Assembly (NCBI GenBank): GCA_001469005.2
Contig: LNZD02000093.1
Coordinates: 1 to 54,436, forward strand
DNA from: SAR324 cluster bacterium lautmerah10
GTDB taxonomy: Bacteria > SAR324 > NAC60-12
Direction of reading: 5' to 3'
Length of the DNA stretch: 54,436 nucleotides
Position numbers and translations under genes: made by a program. The notes beneath the pieces were generated by a model, which was not told where the DNA came from, made no database searches, and saw nothing but the letters and a program-made list of their open reading frames with translations. The number at the start of each line of letters is the position of its first letter. Positions within the stretch are counted from its first letter, which is position 1. This document shows positions 29,173 through 38,952 of the stretch, piece after piece.

Positions 29173-30264
29173 ATGCCAGAAACAGTTGAAGCCACTGAAG
29201 AAGTAGAACAACCGGAAAACCAAAAAGCCCCGTCTGCTTCTGAGATGAATGAGGAAGCAAAGATTTTTTCCAAGAACTGGACAGAGATTGCCAAACCAAA
29301 ATGGCTTCAGTTTGAAGAAGCCACCATCCGGTCAGGCTATGGTAAGTTCATCATGGACCCACTGGAGCCTGGTTTTGGGACGACCATTGGACATGCCCTT
29401 CGCAGGGTACTGTTGTCATCAGTCCGTGGGTCCGCCATCTTTGCTGTTCAAATTGAAGGAGTGACCCACGAGTTCAGTAACATCAGTGGAGTCGTTGAGG
29501 ATGTATTGCAGATCATACTCAATATTAAGGAACTCCAGTTGGAGCAGTATTTTGATGGAGTGATCGAATTGGAACTGATTGGTGAAGGCCCCTGCATTTT
29601 AACAGGAAAGGACATTGCTACTTTCGAGAAGGCTAAAGTTCTCAATCCCAACAAAGTCATTGCAACCCTTCAGGAGGGAGCAACCATCAGCATGACCCTT
29701 TATGCCCAGTTCAATAAAGGCTACGTGACTTCGGAAGTCAATCAAGAAAATGAACTTCCGGTTGGAACGATCTACCTGGATTCAAATCATTCGCCGATTA
29801 AAAAAATTCACTATGAAGTGGAAAATTCCAGGGTTGATCAGAGAACGGATTATGATCGTCTGAATTTTGAACTTTGGACCAACGCTTCTGTGAAACCTGC
29901 GGATAGTCTGGCCTATGCGGCAAAGATCCTGAAGGAACATATGGATGTTTTCATCAATTTCGATGAAAGCGCCATCGTCATTGAGCATGAAGAAGAAGAT
30001 GATGACGAGCCTCTCAACGAAAATCTTTACCGCAGTGTCAGTGAACTGGAATTGTCAGTACGTTCCATCAACTGCCTGCAGAATGCAAAAATTGAAACGA
30101 TCGGGGACCTGGTCCAGAAAACCGAAGCCGAAATGCTGAAAACGAAAAACTTCGGCCGCAAATCCCTGAATGAAATCAAATCCATCCTTTCCGGGATGGG
30201 GCTTCAGCTTGGAATGGTATTGGACCGTTTTGACCCGAATAACAATCCACATCTGAAAATTTAA
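29173..30264 (+). CDS. rpoA: DNA-directed RNA polymerase subunit alpha
   Basis: The 363-residue protein dimerises to start RNA polymerase assembly. The N-terminal domain has [20 protein letters not shown] (from residue 61) and [20 protein letters not shown]. The C-terminal domain, which binds UP elements and activators, runs from about 285 ([20 protein letters not shown]) to the end. About 30 extra acidic residues precede [15 protein letters not shown] compared with usual forms. A start at the Met codon at 29245 would remove most of this, but gagagat lies ahead of the first ATG. Confidence 0.96.
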   Translation: MPETVEATEEVEQPENQKAPSASEMNEEAKIFSKNWTEIAKPKWLQFEEATIRSGYGKFIMDPLEPGFGTTIGHALRRVLLSSVRGSAIFAVQIEGVTHEFSNISGVVEDVLQIILNIKELQLEQYFDGVIELELIGEGPCILTGKDIATFEKAKVLNPNKVIATLQEGATISMTLYAQFNKGYVTSEVNQENELPVGTIYLDSNHSPIKKIHYEVENSRVDQRTDYDRLNFELWTNASVKPADSLAYAAKILKEHMDVFINFDESAIVIEHEEEDDDEPLNENLYRSVSELELSVRSINCLQNAKIETIGDLVQKTEAEMLKTKNFGRKSLNEIKSILSGMGLQLGMVLDRFDPNNNPHLKI

Positions 30265-30311
30265 TCCCGCACACGATTTGATCCTGACCGGACTTACATA
30301 AGATCAGCACG

Positions 30312-31124
30312 ATGAGACATTTAAAAGCAGGCAGACGTCTTGGGGTGACCACTTCCCACCGTCGCGCCATGATGAGAAATATGGTGACCTCCATCCTTGA
30401 AAAAGGTGAGATCAGATGCACTCTGGCCCGGGCCAAGGAAGTCAGAAAACCTCTTGAAAAGATGATCACTCTTGCCAAAAGGGGGGATCTTCATGCAAGA
30501 CGTCAGGCATTATCTTTTGTCAAAAGCAAAGAGGCCATGTCCCAGCTTTTTGATGAATTAAGTGAACGTTACAGTGACCGCCAGGGGGGCTATTGCAGGA
30601 TCATTAAACTCGGACAGACAAGACTCGGTGATAATTCGGAAATGGCAATCGTCCAACTGATCGGATCAGAAAATGATCAACTGAGTTCGTTGAAATCCAC
30701 TTCCGGCAAGAAAAAACCTGCACGCAAATCCAGCAAGGTCCTTGAAAAGGTCAGTGAAGAGGTACGTCAGGCTGAAGAAAGCAGTGAAAAAGCAGCCAAA
30801 GAAGAGGCGGTAGAAGAACAGGTTGATGCTCCTGAAAAAAGTGAGGCTTCGGAAAAGACTGAAGCTTCTGAATCAGCAACTTCGGCAGAAGCTGAAACTC
30901 CTGAGCAGGAAACGTCTGAGGAGAAAACCGAAGAACAACAGGCAAAGACGGAAACACCTGAAGAGGAGCCCGTTCAGGAAACCAATCAAGAAGAAACAGA
31001 AGCTTCCGGAAAGACATCTGACCCGGAACCAGTTGAAGCATCTGCAGGAACTGAGCAAACGGATGTATCTTCTGAGCCTGAACCTGATCCATCTGAAAAT
31101 AAAGAATCCAAGGAAGAAAAATAA
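30312..31124 (+). CDS. rplQ: 50S ribosomal protein L17 with long acidic C-terminal extension
   Basis: Residues 1 to about 121 are a complete L17: MRHLKAGRRLGVTTSHRRAM, then SILEKGEIRCTLARAKEVRK and GGYCRIIKLGQTRLGD. L17 is normally about 120-130 residues, but this frame continues to 270. The tail begins with a basic patch (SGKKKPARKSSK). It then becomes a disordered Glu/Ser/Thr/Ala/Pro-rich stretch to SENKESKEEK. The tail has a clean open frame and a normal stop, so it is likely translated. Its function is unknown. Confidence 0.95.
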   Translation: MRHLKAGRRLGVTTSHRRAMMRNMVTSILEKGEIRCTLARAKEVRKPLEKMITLAKRGDLHARRQALSFVKSKEAMSQLFDELSERYSDRQGGYCRIIKLGQTRLGDNSEMAIVQLIGSENDQLSSLKSTSGKKKPARKSSKVLEKVSEEVRQAEESSEKAAKEEAVEEQVDAPEKSEASEKTEASESATSAEAETPEQETSEEKTEEQQAKTETPEEEPVQETNQEETEASGKTSDPEPVEASAGTEQTDVSSEPEPDPSENKESKEEK

Positions 31125-31175
31125 TCCCTCCCGCCTCAAGGCAAAGAAATTCGCCGTCCTAATCCCTACGATTCC

Positions 31176-31209
31176 TCAAGCTGGAATACCTCGACTCAAT
31201 CCAGCTTGA
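31176..31209 (+). promoter_or_regulatory. 10-bp inverted repeat just ahead of rimO
   Basis: TCAAGCTGGA at 31176-31185 pairs perfectly with TCCAGCTTGA at 31200-31209, with a 14-base loop. The right arm ends 6 bases before the rimO ATG and covers where a ribosome binding site should be. No T run follows, so it is a better candidate for translational control than for terminating rplQ. Confidence 0.4.
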
Positions 31210-31215
31210 ATTCCC

Positions 31216-32556
31216 ATGGATAAAAAAGTTTACCTGGAAACCCTGGGTTGTTCCAAAAACCGGGTGGATTCCGAGATCATGCTCGGAAGCCTCAATAGTC
31301 AGGGTTACCAGTTTACGGATGATGCTGAAGAGGCAGAGGTCATCATCGTCAATACCTGTGGGTTTTTAAGTGCAGCAAGCCAGGAGTCGATCACCAGAAT
31401 CCTTGAGTTAAGCGATTTAAAGCAGGAAGGGCGTTGTGAAAAACTGGTTGCCGCCGGATGTGTTACCCAACGCTACGGAAGTGAACTTGCCCAGAAAATT
31501 CCTGAAATTGATGGTCTCCTCGGTTCCAGTGGATTTGAGCAGATTCCTGAATTGCTGGATCAGCTTTATCACCCTGAGGGTCAGTTCAAGCAATTCCTTC
31601 AAAAAAAACCGCATTACCGTCAATACCAGCAACAGGAACGCATTCAAAGTACGCCTTCACACTATGCCTATCTGAAAATAGCCGAAGGCTGCTCAAACAT
31701 GTGTTCCTTTTGCAATATTCCTTACCTGAGAGGAGGATTCAGCAGCAGGAGCATCGAATCACTGGTTCAGGATTTTTCCAAACTGGTGGAACGTGGAGTC
31801 AGTGAAATCAACCTTCTTTCCCAGGACACGTCTTCTTACGGCAAAGATCTCAGGGACGGTACCGAGCTTTCAGGTTTGTTAAGAGCATTGATCTCGGTCC
31901 CTGGAGATTACTGGATCCGTATGTTTTATTGCTATCCCAATAGTTTTACCGATGAAGTTTTAGAGGTGATGGCCTCGGATCCACGGTTTTGCCGCTACCT
32001 GGATATGCCTTTCCAGCATATCAGTGATCCGGTTTTGAAAAAAATGAACCGCAAGATTACCCGAAAAGAAATCGAGGCAACCATGGCTAGGGTCCGTAGA
32101 CAACTTCCCGATGTTGCCTGGAGGACGACCTTCATTGTTGGGTTCCCGACTGAAACCGATCAGGATTTTGAAGAATTGGTGGATTTTGTTTCAGAAGGTC
32201 ATTTTCAGCACCTTGGAATTTTTCTATACTCCGATGAAGACAACATCAGGTCCTCAAAGTTTGGAGATCCGATTCCGCTTTCACTCAAAGAGGAACGGAA
32301 AAACCGGCTCATGGAAATTCAACAGAAAATCAGCAGAGAGCACCATCAAAAAATGGTTGGCAGTCTTCAGCAGGTTTTAGTGGGAGGTTTCAGTTCAGAA
32401 ACCGATCTGTTGCTTGAAGGCAGGAACCAATACCAGGGGCCAGAAGTAGACGGAGTTGTTTATATCAACGAAGGAAATGCAACCTCTGCAGGATTCCATC
32501 AGGTTGAAATCACTGAAGCTCACGAGTATGATTTAGTGGGAAAAATATTGAACTGA
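31216..32556 (+). CDS. rimO: Ribosomal protein S12 methylthiotransferase
   Basis: The 446-residue radical-SAM enzyme adds a methylthio group to an aspartate of S12. The N-terminal MTTase domain opens KVYLETLGCSKNRVDSEIML, which is RimO- rather than MiaB-like, and has NTCGFL. The radical-SAM cluster motif is CSNMCSFC near residues 159-166. A TRAM domain closes the protein. No clear ribosome binding site is seen, and an inverted repeat lies directly upstream. Its S12 substrate is encoded in the same cluster. Confidence 0.94.
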   Translation: MDKKVYLETLGCSKNRVDSEIMLGSLNSQGYQFTDDAEEAEVIIVNTCGFLSAASQESITRILELSDLKQEGRCEKLVAAGCVTQRYGSELAQKIPEIDGLLGSSGFEQIPELLDQLYHPEGQFKQFLQKKPHYRQYQQQERIQSTPSHYAYLKIAEGCSNMCSFCNIPYLRGGFSSRSIESLVQDFSKLVERGVSEINLLSQDTSSYGKDLRDGTELSGLLRALISVPGDYWIRMFYCYPNSFTDEVLEVMASDPRFCRYLDMPFQHISDPVLKKMNRKITRKEIEATMARVRRQLPDVAWRTTFIVGFPTETDQDFEELVDFVSEGHFQHLGIFLYSDEDNIRSSKFGDPIPLSLKEERKNRLMEIQQKISREHHQKMVGSLQQVLVGGFSSETDLLLEGRNQYQGPEVDGVVYINEGNATSAGFHQVEITEAHEYDLVGKILN

Positions 32557-32583
32557 ACCCTTCAACATTAAGTTTTCATCATC

Positions 32584-33336
32584 ATGTCCGGTCACAGTAA
32601 ATGGAGTACCATCAAACACCGCAAAGCGGCCCAAGACGCCAAACGCGGAAAGATTTTCACAAAATTGATCAAGGAACTTACGGTTGCTGCCAGAATGGGT
32701 GGAAGTGACTTAGATTCCAACCCAAGGCTTCGAACTGCGGTTGCTGCGGCTAAAGCCCAGAGCATGCCCAAGGACAACATCGAGCGGGCCATCAAAAAGG
32801 GCGCTGGAGAAATGGATGGGGTTTCCTATGAGGAGATCCTCTATGAAGGTTATGGCCCTCACAACGTGGCACTGATCGTTGAGGCTTTGACCGATAACCG
32901 AAACCGGACCATTGCTTCAGTGCGTCACGCTTTCAGTAAAGGCGGAGGCAATCTTGGTTCCTCCAATTCGGTACAGTACATGTTTGAAAGGATCGGCATG
33001 ATCCGGGTTGCAAAATCTGAAATTGAGGAAGATGTGCTGACAGAAATCATTCTTGAGGCCGGAGCGGAAGATATTCAAAGCGATCAGGCTGATGAATTTC
33101 GGGTGGTGACCAGCACTTCCGATTTTGATGAAGTCAGGGCGCAACTCGAAGAATCCAACGTGCCGATGTTGAGTGCGGAAATCATCTGGAATCCCCAGAA
33201 CCGAGTTGAAATTGACGAGCCCCAAAAAGCCCAGCAGGTGATCAAGCTGATCGATATGCTGGAAGATGACGATGATGTTCAAAGTGTTCATTCAAATTTT
33301 GACATCACGGATGAAGTTTTGGCTGAAATGGCCTGA
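32584..33336 (+). CDS. yebC: YebC/TACO1-family translation or transcription factor
   Basis: The 250-residue protein opens MSGHSKWSTIKHRKAAQDAK and has ELTVAARMGGSDLDSNPRLR, the family signature. YebC proteins relieve ribosome stalling or act as regulators; the role here is not shown. It is 6 bases ahead of ruvC, a frequent arrangement. Confidence 0.95.
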   Translation: MSGHSKWSTIKHRKAAQDAKRGKIFTKLIKELTVAARMGGSDLDSNPRLRTAVAAAKAQSMPKDNIERAIKKGAGEMDGVSYEEILYEGYGPHNVALIVEALTDNRNRTIASVRHAFSKGGGNLGSSNSVQYMFERIGMIRVAKSEIEEDVLTEIILEAGAEDIQSDQADEFRVVTSTSDFDEVRAQLEESNVPMLSAEIIWNPQNRVEIDEPQKAQQVIKLIDMLEDDDDVQSVHSNFDITDEVLAEMA

Positions 33337-33342
33337 AGCGCC

Positions 33343-33837
33343 TTGAAAATTCTCGGCATTGATCCTGGCAGTCGGGTTACCGGTTATGGACTGGTAGAGC
33401 ATCACGGAAATTCGACCCGTTATCTGGATAGCGGTTGCATACGCTTGCCTGATAAATGGAAACTTGCAGATAAACTGGTACAGATCTCCAATGAGCTTGG
33501 AGCACTGATTGAGAATAACCGTCCTGACTGTGCTTCCATCGAACAGATTTTTTTTGCTCATAACGCCCGATCTGCATTGATTCTCGGCCATGTTCGGGGA
33601 GTGATCCTTCTGAAAATGGCGGAAACCGGCTTGCCCATCCATGAATATCCTCCGCTTCAAGTGAAACAGGCAGTGGTGGGGGTAGGACGGGCGACCAAGG
33701 ATCAGGTGATTCATATGGTTCAGATTCTCCTCAACAAACGACAGGATTTTAAGGAAGACGAAGCCGATGCTTTGGCCTCGGCCATTACTCATGCCCATCT
33801 TCACCCAACCCTGGAAAGGATGCAGGGCAAAGGATGA
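33343..33837 (+). CDS. ruvC: Holliday junction resolvase RuvC
   Basis: The 164-residue endonuclease, starting at TTG, has the four acidic catalytic residues in place: D7 in MKILGIDPGSR, E67 in CASIEQIFFA, and D139/D142 in KEDEADALASAI. It cuts Holliday junctions made by RuvAB. ruvA follows 46 bases later; ruvB is not adjacent. Confidence 0.95.
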   Translation: MKILGIDPGSRVTGYGLVEHHGNSTRYLDSGCIRLPDKWKLADKLVQISNELGALIENNRPDCASIEQIFFAHNARSALILGHVRGVILLKMAETGLPIHEYPPLQVKQAVVGVGRATKDQVIHMVQILLNKRQDFKEDEADALASAITHAHLHPTLERMQGKG

Positions 33838-33883
33838 AAAGCTCCTTTTACTTTCTCAATCCGGATAAATTCGAGTTGATGCT

Positions 33884-34498
33884 GTGATTGCATTCATTGA
33901 AGGTCGGGTCCTTTTTTTGGGGACGGGAATGATGGTTGTTCAAACCCAGTCCGGAGTGGGATACGAAATCAGGGTTCCGGAAACGATTTGCCTGAAATCC
34001 CAATCAAACCAGGAAATTCAACTCTACATCCACACCCATGTCCGAGAGGATGAATTGACTCTATATGGATTTTCGTCATGGGAGCAAAAAGAGTTGTTTC
34101 AGATGGTGATCAAAACCACAGGGGTTGGTCCGAAGCTTGGGTTGGCGGTATTGTCTCAGCTTTCGATAGATCAACTGACCGATGCGGTTTTTCAAAACAA
34201 CACTGCGGCCTTCAGCCAGGTTTCCGGGATTGGTCGAAAAACAGCAGCAAAACTTTGCCTGGACCTGAAGGATCAGTTGAAAAACCGGGAAATGAAAGTT
34301 TCTACCTCTTCACTCCAAACGGGAAATGAACTCGATGGAATCCTGGTTGACCAAAATCAGGAACTGATTTCAGCCCTCAAAAATATGGGTTTTCAGGAAC
34401 GCGAAATCCGGATGGTTTTACCCCAGGCCGGTGAAAAAGATCAGCCTCTGGAGGAACGATTGAAAAAAGTGCTTTCTTTATTGACTCCATTGCGATAG
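33884..34498 (+). CDS. ruvA: Holliday junction DNA helicase subunit RuvA
   Basis: The 204-residue protein starts with GTG and opens MIAFIEGRVLFLG. It has LYGFSSWEQKELFQMVIKTT, the helix-hairpin-helix GVGPKLGLAVLS and GIGRKTAAKLCLDLKD, and a C-terminal domain III that contacts RuvB. ruvB does not follow; ssb does. Confidence 0.94.
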   Translation: MIAFIEGRVLFLGTGMMVVQTQSGVGYEIRVPETICLKSQSNQEIQLYIHTHVREDELTLYGFSSWEQKELFQMVIKTTGVGPKLGLAVLSQLSIDQLTDAVFQNNTAAFSQVSGIGRKTAAKLCLDLKDQLKNREMKVSTSSLQTGNELDGILVDQNQELISALKNMGFQEREIRMVLPQAGEKDQPLEERLKKVLSLLTPLR

Positions 34499-34530
34499 AA
34501 AGAGAAGGGTATTAAAAAGTAAGGAGAGGT

Positions 34531-35010
34531 ATGGGAAGTTTGAATAAAGTGATGTTGATTGGTAATTTGGGACGGGATCCCGAGATTCGTTACACTCAGG
34601 CAGGAAGCGCGGTAGCCAATTTTTCGCTGGCGACCACCGACCGTTGGACTGATCGTCAGGGACAACGCCAGGAACGAACAGAATGGCATGACATCGTGGC
34701 TTTCGATCGTCTTGCGGACCTTGCCCAAAACTATCTGAAAAAAGGAAAATCCGTTTATATTGAAGGACGCCTGCAAACAAGAAGTTGGGAAGACCCCCAG
34801 GGTCAGAAACGTTACCGGACCGAAGTAGTTACAACTTCAATGCAGTTTCTTGATTCACGTCCTTCCAATGAGGGCAGTAACCAGAGTTATTCATCAGAAA
34901 CATCCCAATCAATGGGCAGCAATCAGGAATCTTCTGAAGCAACATCAGAATCAGAAAATAGCCAAACCGGCGAAAAAGAAGATTATATCAAGGATGATAT
35001 ACCCTTCTGA
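34531..35010 (+). CDS. ssb: Single-stranded DNA-binding protein
   Basis: The 159-residue protein has the OB fold opening [20 protein letters not shown] and the [20 protein letters not shown] block. A Ser/Gln/Glu-rich linker follows, then the acidic tip YIKDDIPF, which recruits repair and replication partners. AAGGAGAGG lies at optimal distance. Two hairpins follow the gene. Confidence 0.96.
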   Translation: MGSLNKVMLIGNLGRDPEIRYTQAGSAVANFSLATTDRWTDRQGQRQERTEWHDIVAFDRLADLAQNYLKKGKSVYIEGRLQTRSWEDPQGQKRYRTEVVTTSMQFLDSRPSNEGSNQSYSSETSQSMGSNQESSEATSESENSQTGEKEDYIKDDIPF

Positions 35011-35059
35011 GACACTTTGAATTTTTCCGGAATTCAGTTCCGGGAAGTTTATCAAATTT

Positions 35060-35085
35060 TGGGCAGTGAACCGTTACACTGCCCA
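35060..35085 (+). terminator. Hairpin downstream of ssb
   Basis: TGGGCAGTG pairs with CACTGCCCA around an 8-base loop, 50 bases after ssb. A smaller CCGGAA/TTCCGG stem lies before it near 35028-35044. The following bases (gtttatcc) are a poor T tract. The 256-base gap to smc holds no other gene I can support. Confidence 0.45.
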
Positions 35086-35266
35086 GTTTATCCATCAGGG
35101 CAACGTCATGGAAGACCAGCCAAAACTAATTTCCTCATTTCAGACCCTTTTGATCCATCTGGGGATTTTGTGTTTCACAAAGCACAATTCCCAATGGCAG
35201 GATATTGCTATCAAGAGGAAAATCCCAATTTCCTTCCTCCTGTCTTATTGCTGAAGAGCATCTTTT

Positions 35267-38200
35267 ATGCGGATCAAAAGCCTCAAAGTATCGGGTTTCA
35301 AGTCTTTCTGCCATTCGGTTGACATCAAGTTTCAGCAAAATGGGATAACGGTTGTTATTGGTCCCAATGGTTGCGGCAAGAGCAATGTGGTGGATGCAAT
35401 CCGCTGGGTTTTGGGAGAACAACGGCCGAAACACCTGAGGGGCGGTTCGATGGAAGATGTGATCTTCAACGGAAGTTCCTACCAAAAGCCGATGGGCATG
35501 GCGGAAGTCACCCTGACTTTTACCAACACCGAAGGTGATACGATCCGGAACTATGAACAGTACACCGAAATTGCGATAACCCGTCGGCTTTATCGTTCCG
35601 GAGAGAGCGTCTACATGATCAACAAAACTCCGGTCCGGCTGAAAGACATCCGGGAACTCTTTATGGATACCGGAGTTGGTGGAACCGGATATTCAATTGT
35701 GGAACAGGGACGGGTTGGAGAAATCGTCAGTGCCCGTCCTGCGGACCGCAGGGTATTGATTGATGATGCGGCCGGCATTGTTAAATTCCGAATCAAAAGG
35801 GAGGCTGCCGAACGCCGGATGGAGGAAACCCTCCAGAATCTCTTGAGGGTGAACGATGTTCTGGGTGCTTTACGGGAACAGGAGGAAGGCCTCCGTGATC
35901 AGGTGGAACGGGCGAGGTCCTTCATCAGCCTCAAAGAAGAGAGCAGTCTCATCGAGAAACAATTGCTATGCCTCAATTGGCATCAAGCGGGGGCGAATGA
36001 AAAGCAATCGAGTCAGAGCATCGAGGAATACCGTCAAAAACATCAGGATGTACAAAATGACTTGGCTGCAGAGGAAACTAGACTGCAACAGTTGAGTCTT
36101 GAGCAAACGCAGCGTGGTGCGGAAATTCAGCAGCGGCGTGAAAAGGTTTATGAAAAAGAGAGAGAAATTCAGGAAGCAGAAAATCAGCGGAACCTTGAAC
36201 GCCAGAATCTGGAAAATGTCAATGAACAGCAGCAAAGACAGGCTGAAGAACTTGCGGAGCTTCAGGACAAACTGAAGTTTCTGGAAGGGGACCGGAATCA
36301 GGGAAGTTCCCTGGCCGATCAGCTGAAAACAAGGGTTGAAACGGCTCAAGAATCTTTGAGTGAATTTGAACAGGAAAAACTGGAACGGGAAACGGAACTT
36401 CAGGAAGTGACCGATCTCCAGCAGCAATTGCAGAAGAAGTTGCTGAAGATTCACACTGAATTGACCAGTCAAACCAACCAGGACAGTTTTCTCAACGAAA
36501 GATTGGAATCCCTGCTCGAACGGCAGCAAAAATTGAAACAGCAGGATGATTCACACCGAATGCTTCATGAGGATGCAGGGAAAAAACGGGATAGTGCAGA
36601 AGAAAAAACCCTCAGTCTCAGACAGCAACTGGACCTGATTGAGGAACAACTCCAGCATCTGGGACAAACCATTGAAACAGATTCCGAGTTGATTGAAGAG
36701 GAAGAAACCAAACTCGTCGAAGAACAGTACCAGCAAAGTGTGATCCGTTCCCGACTCGAATCCCTGGTTCAAATCCAGCACAGTTACGAAGGATTCAGTG
36801 ACAGTGTCAAAACCTTCATGCACCTGATGCAGGAAGACCCTGCAAAAGCCCAGAGTTTCGGGGTTTTGGGAGTCGTTGCGGATTTCATCAATGCGGAGCC
36901 CGAAGCCCTCGAACAGGGTGCCTCAGTGATGGCCGAAGTGTTGGACTGGGTGGTGCTGAAAAGCAAGGATCAGTTCTCAAAAGTTGAAAGTTTTTGTGAA
37001 AGTCAGGGGCTGGGTGCAATGAAATTCATCGCTCTTGACCGGCTTCCGACAGAATCTGACCGTCCCACGGAACAGTTGAGTCTGAAGGATTTTCTTGAAT
37101 TCCGTGGAGAGTTTGAATCCTGGGGAAACCGTTTCTTTTCCCGATTTTTATTGGATGACGATTCTGCTCATTTCTGGAACAGGTTGGATAACGAATGGAC
37201 CGGATCAACGTTTGAATGGCTTTCAGCAAACGGTTCTAGGCTTTCGGAAATCTCCGCTGGAATCGGGAAAGCCGGGACGCCTACCCTGGGTTTCCTCAAA
37301 CGCCAGCAGGAAATCAGCGAACTCGAGGAGGAGGCAGAAAAACTTCAGCAGCATTGTATAAGGTTGGAGGAGGAACTCGAACAGAAGCAGTTGAAACTTT
37401 CTGAACTGCGCACCGAACAGCAGCAGCAACTCAAATCTCAGCGGGAAACCGAGTTGGAATGGTTGAGTCTGAGTAAAGAACTTGAGCATCACCAGCTTGA
37501 ATACAAACGCCTGGGACAGATGCTTGAACAAAACCAGAATGACTTGGATCGCTTAGAGGATGAAATAGAGATCCATCAGAAACGGCAGGAATCTGTCAAT
37601 GATTCTCTTGCATCTCTGGAAAATCAACGTCGTGAACTCGATGAAGAGTTGATGCTTCAGGAAGAACGGATTGAGGTGCAAAAGCAGAGGGTTGAAGAAA
37701 TTTCAACGAAGCTGCTTGACCAAAAGGTGGCCCTGACAGAAGCCCTCGAACAGCAGAAAAACCTGGTCGAAAATGAACAGCGACTTCAGCGCGAGCATCT
37801 TGAATGTGAAAGACGCATCGAATCCCTATTGAATTTGCGGGATGAGGGAGATCAGAAACTCCAGAAAAGTGAACAAAGGATCATGGAAATCGATGCTTCT
37901 TTCGACCAGATGCTGGAGCAGCGTGAGTTGCTTAAAGGGGAACTCGATACGGAACTTGAACTTCAGGAACGAAAGAACGAAGAACATCATCTCCAAAATC
38001 AACAACTGCAGGAAATCCGTCAGCAACTGGAAGCATCCAACGAAGCACTGCATCAGCAGTCCCTGAAGCAAACGGAATTCAGGATGCTTCGTGAACAGCT
38101 GGAGACACAGCTGGCTGAAATCAGTGATCAGTCTCCTGAGGAACTGATGAAAGAAATTGATGCGGATGCTCTGGATCAGGCAGCCCTCAGCCGAGAATCC

Positions 38201-38842
38201 AGAAGCCTGAAGGCACGGATCAGCTCGATGGGAAATGTAAATCTCAGTGCTCCAGAAGAATACGAGGCATTAATGGAACGGATCGGGTTCCTTTCAACTC
38301 AGTCTGAAGATCTTCAGCAGGCAACCGATGACCTGAAAAAAACAATCCGTGATATCAACAACGAATCCAGGCGTCGTTTTCGAGAAATGTTCGATCAGGT
38401 GAATGTGAAATTCAGGGAAGTCTTCCAGACTCTTTTTGAAGGTGGTGATGCGAGCATGGTTCTTACCGAGTCCGAGGATTTGCTCGACGCAGGCATTGAT
38501 ATTGTCGCACAGCCTCCTGGAAAAAAACTTCAGAACCTGAACCTTCTCTCAGGTGGTGAGAAAGCGCTGACGGCAATTTCTCTGATCTTTGCCATCTTTC
38601 TCATCAAGCCGAGTCCCTTCTGCTTGTTGGACGAGGTCGATGCTCCCCTTGATGATGCAAATGTGGTCCGCTTCAACAGACTCATCCAGAGCCTGACCGA
38701 TAATGCGCAGTTCATTGTCATCACCCATAACAAGAAAACCATGGAAATTGGGGATCTGCTTTATGGAGTGACGATGGAAAATCCGGGTATTTCCAAGACT
38801 GTCTCGGTTCAATTCCAGGAAGCCCAAAAACTCGTCGCCTGA
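35267..38842 (+). CDS. smc: Chromosome segregation protein SMC
   Basis: The 1191-residue ATPase organises chromosomes. The N-terminal head has Walker A GPNGCGKSN near residues 33-41 and the R-loop region VLGEQRPKHLRGGSMEDVIF. Two very long coiled coils, rich in Gln/Glu/Leu, flank a hinge around residues 505-650 (QEDPAKAQSFGVLGVVADFI begins it). The C-terminal head has the signature LNLLSGGEKALTAI and Walker B FCLLDEVDAPLDDANV. Length and order are those of bacterial SMC. scpA and scpB are not adjacent. Confidence 0.96.
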   Translation: MRIKSLKVSGFKSFCHSVDIKFQQNGITVVIGPNGCGKSNVVDAIRWVLGEQRPKHLRGGSMEDVIFNGSSYQKPMGMAEVTLTFTNTEGDTIRNYEQYTEIAITRRLYRSGESVYMINKTPVRLKDIRELFMDTGVGGTGYSIVEQGRVGEIVSARPADRRVLIDDAAGIVKFRIKREAAERRMEETLQNLLRVNDVLGALREQEEGLRDQVERARSFISLKEESSLIEKQLLCLNWHQAGANEKQSSQSIEEYRQKHQDVQNDLAAEETRLQQLSLEQTQRGAEIQQRREKVYEKEREIQEAENQRNLERQNLENVNEQQQRQAEELAELQDKLKFLEGDRNQGSSLADQLKTRVETAQESLSEFEQEKLERETELQEVTDLQQQLQKKLLKIHTELTSQTNQDSFLNERLESLLERQQKLKQQDDSHRMLHEDAGKKRDSAEEKTLSLRQQLDLIEEQLQHLGQTIETDSELIEEEETKLVEEQYQQSVIRSRLESLVQIQHSYEGFSDSVKTFMHLMQEDPAKAQSFGVLGVVADFINAEPEALEQGASVMAEVLDWVVLKSKDQFSKVESFCESQGLGAMKFIALDRLPTESDRPTEQLSLKDFLEFRGEFESWGNRFFSRFLLDDDSAHFWNRLDNEWTGSTFEWLSANGSRLSEISAGIGKAGTPTLGFLKRQQEISELEEEAEKLQQHCIRLEEELEQKQLKLSELRTEQQQQLKSQRETELEWLSLSKELEHHQLEYKRLGQMLEQNQNDLDRLEDEIEIHQKRQESVNDSLASLENQRRELDEELMLQEERIEVQKQRVEEISTKLLDQKVALTEALEQQKNLVENEQRLQREHLECERRIESLLNLRDEGDQKLQKSEQRIMEIDASFDQMLEQRELLKGELDTELELQERKNEEHHLQNQQLQEIRQQLEASNEALHQQSLKQTEFRMLREQLETQLAEISDQSPEELMKEIDADALDQAALSRESRSLKARISSMGNVNLSAPEEYEALMERIGFLSTQSEDLQQATDDLKKTIRDINNESRRRFREMFDQVNVKFREVFQTLFEGGDASMVLTESEDLLDAGIDIVAQPPGKKLQNLNLLSGGEKALTAISLIFAIFLIKPSPFCLLDEVDAPLDDANVVRFNRLIQSLTDNAQFIVITHNKKTMEIGDLLYGVTMENPGISKTVSVQFQEAQKLVA

Positions 38843-38952
38843 TCTCAAGGGTTGTTTAAGAAAAAACTGCCCTTCGATTTTTCTCTCAGCTAAAATAATC
38901 ATTGGTGTGGAACTGTTTTTCCACAAATTGGTTAATCGTAAATATTTCTTAG

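Noticed and set aside
35017-35322. 101-codon ORF between ssb and smc
   Set aside because: It overlaps the smc start, contains two hairpins and has no family-like composition.
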